Origin: Coprothermobacter platensis DSM 11748
GTDB lineage: Bacteria > Coprothermobacterota > Coprothermobacteria > Coprothermobacterales > Coprothermobacteraceae
Direction of reading: 5' to 3'
NCBI RefSeq assembly: GCF_000378005.1
Contig: NZ_KB899040.1
Span: 1,187,340 to 1,251,339, forward strand
Length of the DNA stretch: 64,000 nt
Both the position numbers and the translations under genes were made by a program. Positions within the stretch are counted from its first letter, which is position 1; every line of letters starts with the position of its first letter. Below are positions 26,308 to 34,318 of the stretch, one piece after another. The notes under the pieces were generated by a model. The model saw nothing but the letters and a program-made list of their open reading frames with translations, searched no databases and had not been told where the DNA came from.

Positions 26308-29271
26308 TTAGACTTTACGCTGCAAAATATACACATTGCTGTCTTTAGAGAAAGTGATTACCATGCCTATATCTGAGTTTTCCATGTACTTAGGTTCTGT
26401 ATAATTGGAGACAACAAAATGACCTTCCTCCTTAGTAAAAGTGAGTAGTTGCGTGTAATAGCCTGCAAAACCAGTGGAAGTCATATAAGCGTAAGTTATG
26501 GTTGCATTGTTTGAACTCAGCTCAATTCTATAATCATCAATCCATGGGCTCGACTGTCCTATAACCCAATGTTCTGCGTTGAAAGCATCATACGTTTTTT
26601 TCTGTAAATCCTTGCTCATTAGGCTGTACAACGTTTTACCATCTCTATTTTTCGCGGCGGCAGCCCACCTCGCGGCTAAAATTTGCTTTTCAACATTGTC
26701 GCTGTTGAACGTCATGTTCCTTGCTACCCATTGCATTTGCTGCAACGCCCTGTCATAGATAGGAACAAAGTCGTAAGCCACATTACCCTCTTGCGGGATC
26801 ACGTAAGTGTGGTATTCGTTGGTAACACTAACTTTACCCGCTATGGATGAAGTACGTTCCAGCACCACATTACCATATATTGGATAATTAGCCCCAGAAA
26901 GAGGAACTACTTTACCAGTCATCTTAGCATTCGGGCCAAATAATTGAGAAATGTCTTTAGAATGGTCATAATAACTCATCGAAACTTTGCACATTTGCTG
27001 ATTGCCTTGAGTAAAGTAAACGGTCGTGCCATCTGGTGAGGTAGAAATGCTCCATGTAGGCGGAACCAAGAAGGTGAACAAATCAGTAGTGATCTTTTTC
27101 CAATTCGATGTATCCACATAATCTTCCAATGGGATAATTTCTTTATAACCTGAGACGACAACCCTACCATTTTCTGTACCGAATGTTATCTGCTCACTGC
27201 TTCTGTATGTTTCTTCTCCGGAATCTGTGTAATAGTACGTTATGACAGCATGATCACCATCCACCTCTATTTCGTAGCGCTCAACCCAAGGGCTTGACCA
27301 ACGAATTGTGAAATAGACAATGTTTGGATCTTCATCAGAACGCTGGTCAGCAATAAACTGCTGTTTCATCTGATTGTTCATTATTTCATAACGCGCTCTG
27401 CCATCACGTGTAGACCATGCCTGCGCCCAAATAAGAGCCAGATTGTACTTTTCATCAAAGGTCCACGTCTTGCCATAATCTGACGTTTGATACCTTACGA
27501 CCACATCAACAGGCTTGCCATTAAGCTCGCTCTTATTGTTATGGAATGTTACCTGAAGAACACCATTAGATCCATTAAATGCCAATGATGATGCACTGGC
27601 ATAGTCACTAATACTCTTAAAAGAATCTGGAATTGTTATATTGCACTTTGTCCATGTTTTGCCACCATCAGTCGTGCGATAAACCACTGGATTTGGGTCA
27701 TCCAAGTATCTATAAGAGATAAAACCTATTTTTTTGTTGGCAAAAGCTGCGCCGGTAACTATGCCTGAATACACATCAGTCGGGTTACCAATTTCATGCC
27801 ACGTTCTACCACCATCTGATGTTTGGAAAACTCTTGTCTGTTGGTGCCCCATAGCTACATCGCTGCCTAATACAAGCCAACCATCACGGATACTACTAAA
27901 GCCTATAATTTTATTGAAAGATAATTCATTAGCTGTATTAGGAATATCCGCTGTAGTCCAACTTTTACCTTGATCTTGTGTAACAAGAACCTTTACAGAT
28001 TTGCTTGTTTCATCGTCATAAGCAACCGCTATGACCTTATCTGAGAGATAAATGGCTTTATCTCTAAAATAGACATGATTATCAGAAAAATCAATGTTGG
28101 GATCATTTTCGTCAACTTTCAATGGTACGGTTATTAACGAATTGGTTAAATAGCTATCAGGCCTAAGCGAAATAACAATGTGCCCATTATCTATGCCGTA
28201 AGAGTAGCCAGCATCTATCAGGGCAATATTGTCTATAGTCATAGAATTGCTTTTACTGTTATTCCCTAACGTTATAGTTGAGCCCACAACGAGTACAGCA
28301 ATAATGACTACACATAGGGCAATAATACCTTTCCTCTTCCCTCTCATGTCAAATATGTTCCCCAGCCTCTCTCTCATTGCCTTCATCCCCCCATAAAAAT
28401 ATGTAGATAATACTGTCCCGCTCTCCTTTCCTTTGTGTATCGCTGACAGTATCGTCTCTCCATACTGCTTCCTGAATTCTTTATCTTTCCCTTCTACTAC
28501 CTCTGAGTCACACGCCATCTCTATGTCTGCATTCAATCTTCCCCTCATTATGTATACCAGCGGGTTGAACCAGTGCACTGCATTCGCACTTATCACCAAT
28601 AGCTTGCTCCATATGTCTTTGTGCTTGTAGTGGATCAGCTCATGCTCCATTATGAGGGCTATGTCTTCTTCACTGTATTCTGTGCTTGGCATTACTAACA
28701 TGGGCTTTATGAACCCTATCATCATTGGACTTTGTACTTTCTTACTCTTTATCAGCTTGATCTGGCTCTTTACTTTCATCTGCTGCTTTATATCTTTCCA
28801 AATGTTTAATGTGCCTTCGTCACTTACTTCATCTGAGAAACGTAGTACATTTTTCTTAAACACCAAATATCCTATGATGTAGTAAGCAAGAAAGAGCAGT
28901 GTTCCTATTATCCATATGATAGGAAGCACTTCTGCAAGGGTTACCGTGTGTTCCACAGGTGTGTTTTCCACTTCTGCAATGGGCTCACTATGTATCGGTG
29001 TGATATCCCTTTGTGAGCTTATGTCAGTGTTGTTTGCTACAGGTACATTTATTTCTATGTTTTGACTTACCAATGGTATGGTTACAGGCGCTTTTTCTAC
29101 TGTAGGACTTAAGGGTATGAGCAGCCTTATGCCTATAATCAGCCACACTATGTACCGCCACTTTGGAGTAAAGTTCTTATTCATCAAAGGTTGTAGTAGA
29201 AACATTGCTACTATTACAATGGAGGTTGCTATGGATACTTGCACCACATTATGGAACAACCATTCAAGCAT
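26308..29271 (-). CDS. BlaR1/MecR1-type M56 membrane peptidase fused to a large extracytoplasmic Asp-box domain
   Basis: A 987-residue protein. Residues 1-340 are the M56 sensor core: membrane helices near 8-28, 40-56, 115-137 and 315-337, zinc motif HELIH at 210-214 and the third ligand region EMACDSE near 251. The outside part is unusual: four Asp-box motifs (TQDQGKSW, TSDGGRTW, TTDGGKTW, TSDYGKTW) over about 430-620, as in Ycf48/sialidase-type propellers. Two repeats of an NTF2-like domain follow (SSPWVERYEI.. and SSPWIDDYRI..), split by a stretch beginning FTFLVPPTWSIS. No penicillin-binding domain is present, so the signal is probably not a beta-lactam. It lies three bases after a BlaI-type repressor, its likely cleavage target. 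Confidence 0.88.
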   Translation of the reverse strand: MLEWLFHNVVQVSIATSIVIVAMFLLQPLMNKNFTPKWRYIVWLIIGIRLLIPLSPTVEKAPVTIPLVSQNIEINVPVANNTDISSQRDITPIHSEPIAEVENTPVEHTVTLAEVLPIIWIIGTLLFLAYYIIGYLVFKKNVLRFSDEVSDEGTLNIWKDIKQQMKVKSQIKLIKSKKVQSPMMIGFIKPMLVMPSTEYSEEDIALIMEHELIHYKHKDIWSKLLVISANAVHWFNPLVYIMRGRLNADIEMACDSEVVEGKDKEFRKQYGETILSAIHKGKESGTVLSTYFYGGMKAMRERLGNIFDMRGKRKGIIALCVVIIAVLVVGSTITLGNNSKSNSMTIDNIALIDAGYSYGIDNGHIVISLRPDSYLTNSLITVPLKVDENDPNIDFSDNHVYFRDKAIYLSDKVIAVAYDDETSKSVKVLVTQDQGKSWTTADIPNTANELSFNKIIGFSSIRDGWLVLGSDVAMGHQQTRVFQTSDGGRTWHEIGNPTDVYSGIVTGAAFANKKIGFISYRYLDDPNPVVYRTTDGGKTWTKCNITIPDSFKSISDYASASSLAFNGSNGVLQVTFHNNKSELNGKPVDVVVRYQTSDYGKTWTFDEKYNLALIWAQAWSTRDGRARYEIMNNQMKQQFIADQRSDEDPNIVYFTIRWSSPWVERYEIEVDGDHAVITYYYTDSGEETYRSSEQITFGTENGRVVVSGYKEIIPLEDYVDTSNWKKITTDLFTFLVPPTWSISTSPDGTTVYFTQGNQQMCKVSMSYYDHSKDISQLFGPNAKMTGKVVPLSGANYPIYGNVVLERTSSIAGKVSVTNEYHTYVIPQEGNVAYDFVPIYDRALQQMQWVARNMTFNSDNVEKQILAARWAAAAKNRDGKTLYSLMSKDLQKKTYDAFNAEHWVIGQSSPWIDDYRIELSSNNATITYAYMTSTGFAGYYTQLLTFTKEEGHFVVSNYTEPKYMENSDIGMVITFSKDSNVYILQRKV

Positions 29272-29274
29272 CCT

Positions 29275-29661
29275 TTATTCCCCCTTCGTTAATTCCTCTA
29301 TATATTCCTTTAACGCTATTAGTTCTTCTTCGCTTACTGAGTTGCTTTCGTATAACGCAGTTACAAAACTTGTCAGCGAGTTGTTGTATAACTTCTCCAG
29401 TATGCTTTTGCTTTCCCTCTCCAAGTATTCCTGCTCAGTTATTGCAGGAGTGTATATGTTTATTTTCCCTTCCCTACGGCATTCTATAAAACCTTTGTTG
29501 GTTAGACGTGCAAGAAACGCAAGTATGGATGTAATCTTCCAATCCCTTTTGCCTTTCAGCTTCTCACTGATGTATGCAGATGTTACTGGTTGATTGGCAT
29601 CCCAAATAATCTTCATAATCTCCAGCTCGGAATCAGGCAATCGTTTTATAACCTTTTTCAT
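29275..29661 (-). CDS. BlaI/MecI-family transcriptional repressor
   Basis: A 128-residue winged-helix protein: LPDSELEIMKIIWDANQPVTSAYISEKL, then WKITSILAFLARLTNKGFIECRREGKINIYTPAITEQEYL and a dimerising helix. In the Bla/Mec systems the M56 partner cleaves this repressor in the wing-to-dimer region after a signal. It leads an operon with the M56 gene and has two candidate operators in its own promoter region. Confidence 0.93.
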   Translation of the reverse strand: MKKVIKRLPDSELEIMKIIWDANQPVTSAYISEKLKGKRDWKITSILAFLARLTNKGFIECRREGKINIYTPAITEQEYLERESKSILEKLYNNSLTSFVTALYESNSVSEEELIALKEYIEELTKGE

Positions 29662-29673
29662 GTTTCCCCTTCT

Positions 29674-29689
29674 TTCTACTTATGTCGAA
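29674..29689. promoter_or_regulatory. Candidate BlaI operator 2
   Basis: TTCTAC-TTAT-GTCGAA, the same arms and spacing as operator 1 with one mismatch, between the -10 box and the repressor start. Two sites 28 bases apart resemble the paired operators of bla and mec. Confidence 0.5.
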
Positions 29690-29700
29690 TTTACAATATC

Positions 29701-29729
29701 ATTCTACAGCAGTAGAAATATTTTGTCAA
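29701..29729 (-). promoter_or_regulatory. blaI-M56 operon promoter
   Basis: On the minus strand TTGACA (29729-29724), a 17-base spacer and TAGAAT (29706-29701) form a near-consensus vegetative promoter 40 bases before the repressor start. Confidence 0.8.
29702..29717. promoter_or_regulatory. Candidate BlaI operator 1
   Basis: Perfect inverted repeat TTCTAC-AGCA-GTAGAA covering the -10 box and part of the spacer. Binding would block RNA polymerase. Confidence 0.6.
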
Positions 29730-29833
29730 CTGTGATCATTCATTAATATAGACGTTTTGCCCCCGTAGATGTCTCAATGCTACAGGATATCAGTACAAAC
29801 TTAAATGTTGATTTGATAAAAACTTGTCTAAAA

Positions 29834-30514
29834 CTATAAAGTGCGTATAGCTTTAGCTTCTTCGGAGCTGTTTGTCAAAGATAATTTCTCAATAGAATTA
29901 CAAAAATCATTTGTGCACTTTCTAAGATGTTCTTCCATCAATTTGCGTGCCCTAGACGCATTTCCACTCTCTATGGCAGCCAGTATTTGACCGTGCTCCT
30001 TGATGGAAATATCATAGCGTTCCAACAGGAAATCTGCGCTAGCAACATGAAAGGTCACATTTTCCCAGAAACTTTGTAGCATGTCAATAAGCGTTTTCAT
30101 TTGAGCCATATTAGTAATTTTCAGATGAAATTCCTTGTTGCACCGAGCATATTCAGTTGAGTCCCCAATTTGTGAGGCAATAAGGCTTTCAGCGTATATA
30201 TTTTTTAATTGTTCAATATCTTTGTCTGCCTTTTTTTGAGTAGCAAGCTCAGCAGCAAAACCCTCTAAAACTGCTCTTATCATGAACTTTTCACGTGCTT
30301 CATTAACATTAGGAAGCTTCACCATGCAGCCAACCTGAGGAATAACTTCTACGTACCCTTCACTTTCCAACTTTTTCAGAGCATTTATTACAGGCGTTCT
30401 GCTAAGATTAAGCACCTCTGCCAACTTATATGAAGAGATAGTCTCTCCGGGCTTAAGGTTGCCATTTAAGAGCCACTGCTTTATTTGATTGTATGCGTAA
30501 TCTGTTCTATTCAT
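29834..30514 (-). CDS. GntR-family regulator, FCD (FadR-like) type
   Basis: A 226-residue regulator: N-terminal winged helix (AYNQIKQWLLNGNLKPGETISSYKLAEVLNLSRTPVINALKKLESEGYVEVIPQVGCMVK) and an all-helical FCD ligand domain (about 80-210) with the metal-type residues spread in REKFMIRAVLEGFA, NKEFHLKI and EHGQILAAIESGN..RKLMEEHL. FCD members respond to small organic acids. It is divergent from the aldolase-transporter pair, whose promoter contains a perfect palindrome, so it is the likely local regulator. Confidence 0.9.
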   Translation of the reverse strand: MNRTDYAYNQIKQWLLNGNLKPGETISSYKLAEVLNLSRTPVINALKKLESEGYVEVIPQVGCMVKLPNVNEAREKFMIRAVLEGFAAELATQKKADKDIEQLKNIYAESLIASQIGDSTEYARCNKEFHLKITNMAQMKTLIDMLQSFWENVTFHVASADFLLERYDISIKEHGQILAAIESGNASRARKLMEEHLRKCTNDFCNSIEKLSLTNSSEEAKAIRTL

Positions 30515-30632
30515 TAATTACATTATACATTTCACTCTAAGAAAGAACTTCTAAATAATGTTAAGAAAATTCTTGGCATATATGCTCATGGCGTGCTGTT
30601 GTTACTTGTATTTAGGTTTCGTTTAAAAATTG

Positions 30633-30661
30633 TTGACATTCATTTTATGTTGTGCTAACAT
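30633..30661 (+). promoter_or_regulatory. Promoter of the hydratase-aldolase gene
   Basis: TTGACA (30633-30638), 17-base spacer, TAACAT (30656-30661), 35 bases before the ATG at 30696. Confidence 0.75.
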
Positions 30662-30673
30662 GCTAGCATGTTA
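30656..30673. promoter_or_regulatory. Operator palindrome at the hydratase-aldolase promoter
   Basis: A perfect 18-base palindrome, TAACATGCTAGCATGTTA, begins at the -10 box and covers the expected transcription start. A repressor site for the divergent GntR/FCD protein is the simplest reading. Confidence 0.6.
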
Positions 30674-30695
30674 ATAAACAAGGGAGGCATGTAAG

Positions 30696-31673
30696 ATGAG
30701 TTTGAAGTTCACTGCACAGCAGGTTCATGGTATTTACAACATCATGCCAACGCCGGCAGTTCCTGGCGGAGACAGATGGGATTGCGAAGATTCTGTAGAC
30801 TATGACGAGACAGTTCGCCTGGCTAACATGCTGGTTGAGAACCATGTCGATGCTATTTTGACCAACGGAACATTCGGTGAGTGTGCTACGCTAACGGAGC
30901 CCGAATGGCGCAAGTTTAATGAGACAGTAATTAGGACAGTCAATGGTAGAGTGCCCGTGTTCGCGGGTGCCACAACGCTGAATACCCGCGATACCATTAG
31001 GCGTTCCAGAGAACTCATGCAGATGGGTGCCACAGGCCTGTTCCTCGGTCGTCCTATGTGGCAACAGATGGATGAAGATGCCATAGTTGGCTATTACAGC
31101 GATGTGGCAGAAGCGCTCCCAGATGCGCCTATCATCGTGTACGATAACCCAGAAGCATTTAAAGGGAAAATTAGCTCTCACACTTATGCAAGGCTCGCAA
31201 AAATACCGAATATCATTGCTGCAAAATACATGGCTGTAGGGCCAACATATTTGGCTGATTTGGAAGCTGTAGGTGACAACATCGTAATAATGCCCTTGGA
31301 CAGCGACTGGTATTATGCTTGGCTCTGGGCACCTGACAAAGCAAAAGCCACATGGACTGGCAGTGGAAACTGCGGCATGGCACCACTACTAGTTCTAAAG
31401 AGAGCAATAGAAACAGGCAACAAGGAGCTCGCTTTGCAGGTGACCATGGATCTCCGTGAGGCCTATGCTACCCTGTTCCCGCACGGAGACTTCCACGAGT
31501 TCTCCATATACAACATTCAGATGGAGAAATATCGCATGAATGCGACTGGCGCCGTCAATGCAGGACCTTGCAGACCACCTTACAACCACTTCCGTGAAGA
31601 CTATGCCCAAGGTGCCATCACAGTTGGACACAAATACATTCAATTGGTAGAAAAGTACTCCAAAATGTTGTAA
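30696..31673 (+). CDS. Class I aldolase of the hydroxybenzylidenepyruvate hydratase-aldolase group
   Basis: A 325-residue member of the dihydrodipicolinate synthase/N-acetylneuraminate lyase superfamily with GGGAGG before the ATG. It resembles the NahE/PhdJ group rather than DapA: IMPTPAVPGGDRWDCEDSVDYDET, TNGTFGECATLT, VFAGATTLNTRDTIRRSR, GRPMWQQMDED, IVYDNPEAFKG and the Schiff-base lysine in IIAAKYMA. Known members split aromatic 4-aryl-2-oxobut-3-enoates into an aromatic aldehyde and pyruvate. The neighbouring BenE-family transporter supports an aromatic or other organic-acid substrate. The true substrate in this presumably anaerobic organism is unknown. Confidence 0.82.
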   Translation: MSLKFTAQQVHGIYNIMPTPAVPGGDRWDCEDSVDYDETVRLANMLVENHVDAILTNGTFGECATLTEPEWRKFNETVIRTVNGRVPVFAGATTLNTRDTIRRSRELMQMGATGLFLGRPMWQQMDEDAIVGYYSDVAEALPDAPIIVYDNPEAFKGKISSHTYARLAKIPNIIAAKYMAVGPTYLADLEAVGDNIVIMPLDSDWYYAWLWAPDKAKATWTGSGNCGMAPLLVLKRAIETGNKELALQVTMDLREAYATLFPHGDFHEFSIYNIQMEKYRMNATGAVNAGPCRPPYNHFREDYAQGAITVGHKYIQLVEKYSKML

Positions 31674-31686
31674 CTGTTAGGTATAT

Positions 31687-31720
31687 GGGGCAGGAGTCTC
31701 AGTTTCGAGATTTCTGCCCC
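31687..31720 (+). promoter_or_regulatory. Intercistronic hairpin
   Basis: GGGGCAG (31687-31693) pairs with CTGCCCC (31714-31720), extended by GTCTC/GAGAT inside. It lies between the aldolase and transporter genes without a T-run, so partial termination or mRNA processing is possible. Confidence 0.45.
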
Positions 31721-31744
31721 CGCACTTTGGGAGGTGTAAGAACC

Positions 31745-32983
31745 ATGCTAAACATGGAAAAAGGTGGTTCAATAACGCAATCAGCAAAAGACTTTGGAAA
31801 GAGTATTACACCCGCTGGTGTAGGCGTAGCCATTGCCGCTACACTTTTCGGCGAAGGTCCAGTATTCCTTCTTCTTAAACTCCTAAATGACGCTCACTTA
31901 GCCAGTAATATTGCTGTTTCTTGGCTTACTATAATCTTCATCGTTGCAGGTGTTTTCAGCATTTTTGCCTCTCTATATTACCGTATGCCAATACAGTTCG
32001 GATTCTCCATTCCTGCGGTAGCCATAATAGGGAGTGCCCTCATTAGATATCCGTTCAGTGATATCCTTGGTGCAGTGCTCATTTCAGGTGTCATAGTATT
32101 TCTACTGGGCGTTACAGGTTTGTTTAAATGGGTGTTGAAATATGTACCCATACCGGTCATTCAAGGTATGATTGCAGGTGCGTTGGTAACGTACGGCATA
32201 GCAGTTGTTAAAGCCATAGTTGCAGACCCCATTGTTGCAGGTGGTACGTTCCTAATATTCATCGTATTCAGCCTTATTCCTGTAATTTCAAAACGTTTTC
32301 CACCGATACTAAGTGCTCTCATTCTAGGCTTTGTTTTAGCTTTAGTAGCAGGTAAGGTAAACTTAAGTACAATTACATTCAGCTTTTCTTCTCTAACATT
32401 CGTTACTCCAACGTTCAGCCTGGATGCTATCCTTGAGCTTACTATCCCGCTCGCCATACTAACAGTAGGTTTCGGAAACATACAAGCCATAGGCATTCTC
32501 AAAACCCAAGGTTACAATCCACCAGTAAACAGCTTTGTGGTCCTCAGCGGCATTGGGACCATAATAAACTCCTTCTTTGGAGGTCACAATGCTGTAGTCG
32601 GTGGACCTACAATCGCTATGATGGCAGGACCGGAAATAGGCGAAAAAGATCAAAGGTACTCGGCAGCTGTGCTTGCCGGTATCCTCATGATCATTGTTGC
32701 CATCCTTTCACCCATCGTTCTTTCATTTACTCGGTCAGTGCCCAGCACACTCATTGACGTTGTCGCTGGTGTTGCCATGCTCTCAGTCATAGCTAACAAC
32801 TTCACCCAGGCATTTAGCTCGCCTCTAAAAATGGGTGCCTTATTTGCCCTCATGACCACATTAAGCGGCATAACCTTATTTCACATTGGAGCCACGTTGT
32901 GGGCAATTATCTTTGGTACCATCATCTCACTGCTCCTTGAGAGAAACGCTTACCTCGAAATAGTCAAGAACACAAAGTACTAG
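31745..32983 (+). CDS. BenE-family organic-acid (benzoate-type) transporter
   Basis: A 412-residue protein from ATG 31745 (GGGAGGTG upstream) with about 11-12 membrane helices. It has the BenE-like central loop FFGGHNAVVGGPTIAMMAGPEIGEKDQRYSAAVLAGI and the IPAVAIIGSALI and VPIPVIQGMIAG blocks shared with BenE and more distantly with xanthine/uracil permeases. It would import an organic anion with protons. It follows the hydratase-aldolase in one operon under the GntR-type regulator. Confidence 0.82.
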   Translation: MLNMEKGGSITQSAKDFGKSITPAGVGVAIAATLFGEGPVFLLLKLLNDAHLASNIAVSWLTIIFIVAGVFSIFASLYYRMPIQFGFSIPAVAIIGSALIRYPFSDILGAVLISGVIVFLLGVTGLFKWVLKYVPIPVIQGMIAGALVTYGIAVVKAIVADPIVAGGTFLIFIVFSLIPVISKRFPPILSALILGFVLALVAGKVNLSTITFSFSSLTFVTPTFSLDAILELTIPLAILTVGFGNIQAIGILKTQGYNPPVNSFVVLSGIGTIINSFFGGHNAVVGGPTIAMMAGPEIGEKDQRYSAAVLAGILMIIVAILSPIVLSFTRSVPSTLIDVVAGVAMLSVIANNFTQAFSSPLKMGALFALMTTLSGITLFHIGATLWAIIFGTIISLLLERNAYLEIVKNTKY

Positions 32984-33017
32984 CCAACTTCACCTTTAAA
33001 TACCTCTGGCGTACGCA

Positions 33018-33050
33018 GGCTCCTGCCAAGAAACGGCAGGAGCCATTTTT
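33018..33050 (+). terminator. Terminator after the BenE-family gene
   Basis: GGCTCCTGCC (33018-33027) pairs with GGCAGGAGCC (33035-33044), loop AAGAAAC, then TTTTT. Confidence 0.95.
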
Positions 33051-33054
33051 GTTA

Positions 33055-33291
33055 TTAACTTGCCGTTTCCATTTCTTGAACTTTCCCCATGGTTTGCTCC
33101 AGATATTCGTAGGTCACCAAGTGGAGCCCACTTTGGTCTAGTAGGTAGAGCTGATCGCACACTTCGGAAATGAACTTCCTATCGTGGGAAGCTACTACTA
33201 TACCTCCCTTATAGGATTTCAGTGCGTTTCTTATCTTGAGCTTCGATAGCGGCGTTATGCTATCTTTACAGTTTTCAATACAGGGTTCCAC
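33055..33291 (-). pseudogene. C-terminal relic of an ABC-F ATPase
   Basis: Seventy-eight codons. ALKSYKGGIVVASHDRKFISEVCDQLYLLD matches the last switch region of ABC-F proteins (AL..Y.G...VSHDR.F). All upstream parts (both Walker A motifs, signature, Walker B) are missing, and the first residues do not fit the family. No ribosome binding site. A leftover of a lost gene. Confidence 0.8.
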
Positions 33292-33393
33292 GCAAGCTAG
33301 TTTGTTATGGCATCATTAGAAAAAGTAAAGGCTACTTCCTAAAGTGAGCCATGGGAGGTGGTTGTGCGCATCGTTTATCGTAGCATTGATCAA

Positions 33394-33720
33394 TCAACCA
33401 ATTCTGTCCCCTAAGGGCACTTCCCTGTCAGGCTGTAGCAGAACAACTCCGCCCTGCGTGTAGACCCCGAGCACCAGCACCTCAGAAATAAAATCGGCAA
33501 CCTGCTTAGGCGGAAAATTTACCACGCAGACGACCTCTCTGCCGAGCAAATCTTCTTTTTTGTAAAGCTCTGTAATCTGTGCGCTGGACCTTTTTACACC
33601 CAAAGGACCAAAATCAATAGCGAGCTTGTAAGCAGGTTTTCTTGCCTTCGGGAAGTCTTCTGCGCTGATTATTCTTCCCAATCTTATGTCCAAATCAGCA
33701 AATTCATCAAAAGATGCCAT
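33394..33720 (-). CDS. csaA: CsaA-type tRNA-binding domain protein
   Basis: A 108-residue protein, full length for CsaA, with GGGAGG before the ATG. It has an OB-fold tRNA-binding domain: DLDIRLGRIISAEDFPKARKPAYKLAIDFG, KRSSAQITELYKKEDLLGREVVCVVNFPPKQVADF and SEVLVLGVY..GVVLLQPDREVPLG. CsaA is described as a chaperone linked to protein export in Bacillus and binds tRNA. It is the last gene of the leftward BREX run (31-base gap), but there is no known link with BREX. Confidence 0.95.
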   Translation of the reverse strand: MASFDEFADLDIRLGRIISAEDFPKARKPAYKLAIDFGPLGVKRSSAQITELYKKEDLLGREVVCVVNFPPKQVADFISEVLVLGVYTQGGVVLLQPDREVPLGDRIG

Positions 33721-33751
33721 CAGTATGTACCTCCCAAAAACTTGCGTCTAG

Positions 33752-34291
33752 TTACCAGTTTTCTTCCGGATCTTCATCCTCATAAAGTTCATTGAGAATG
33801 TCATACAATTCATACTCAGCTTCAAGTGGAATGTAATCATTCACTACCAGGTTTCTGTAATCACTCAGCAAAAGACGTACCCTTAAAATCTTATCGTCGT
33901 CCCATTTCCTGGGCTCTTTGTCACCAAAATACCATCTGGGATACACAAGATAATCCCATTGAGTCTCGGGTGGTTCATCTATGCTTGAACGATGTCTTTT
34001 CCTCTTGTATACTACTGTTATTTCAGCATCTAATTCTATGCCAGCGATTACTTCTCGATACTGGTTTGGAATCTCTTGTTGCTTATTTCTCCTACCAAGA
34101 AGGGAAGCGACGTCTTTTTTTAATGATTGCTTTGTTTTAGGCTTATCTGGCAAGGTATTTTTTGTTTCAACAGCCTTGTCTTCTTCTAAAGCATCTATTA
34201 CATCATCCAGTTGTTGCAAGAGCAAGTCTTCTTCCAAGTAACTAAAATCTGCGCTATAATCCTCATTTATGCTATCTTCGGGCATTGCCAT
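33752..34291 (-). CDS. Small acidic protein at the end of the BREX operon
   Basis: A 179-residue protein of unknown family. The N-terminal half is acidic and low in structure (YLEEDLLLQQLDDVIDALEEDK), then a basic patch (KTKQSLKKDVASLLGRRNK) and a C-terminal half rich in Tyr, Trp, Arg and Asp (VYKRKRHRSS, TQWDYLVYPRWYFGDKEPRKWDDDKILRVRLLLSDYR) ending in another acidic tail. It starts 27 bases after the BrxL-like gene on the same strand. The charge pattern suggests a protein- or nucleic-acid-binding adaptor. This is inference only. Confidence 0.7.
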   Translation of the reverse strand: MAMPEDSINEDYSADFSYLEEDLLLQQLDDVIDALEEDKAVETKNTLPDKPKTKQSLKKDVASLLGRRNKQQEIPNQYREVIAGIELDAEITVVYKRKRHRSSIDEPPETQWDYLVYPRWYFGDKEPRKWDDDKILRVRLLLSDYRNLVVNDYIPLEAEYELYDILNELYEDEDPEENW

Positions 34292-34318
34292 TCACTTCAT
34301 TTCTGTAATTGTTCTTCT

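Noticed and set aside
30696..31673. Dihydrodipicolinate synthase (dapA)
   Set aside because: The N-terminal PTPAVPGGDRWDCEDSVD, NTRDTIRR and NPEAFK signatures belong to the hydratase-aldolase group, and there are no lysine-pathway neighbours.
33394..33720. csaA as a BREX component
   Set aside because: It lies in the same direction with a short gap, but CsaA is a widespread housekeeping protein and is not known in BREX loci.
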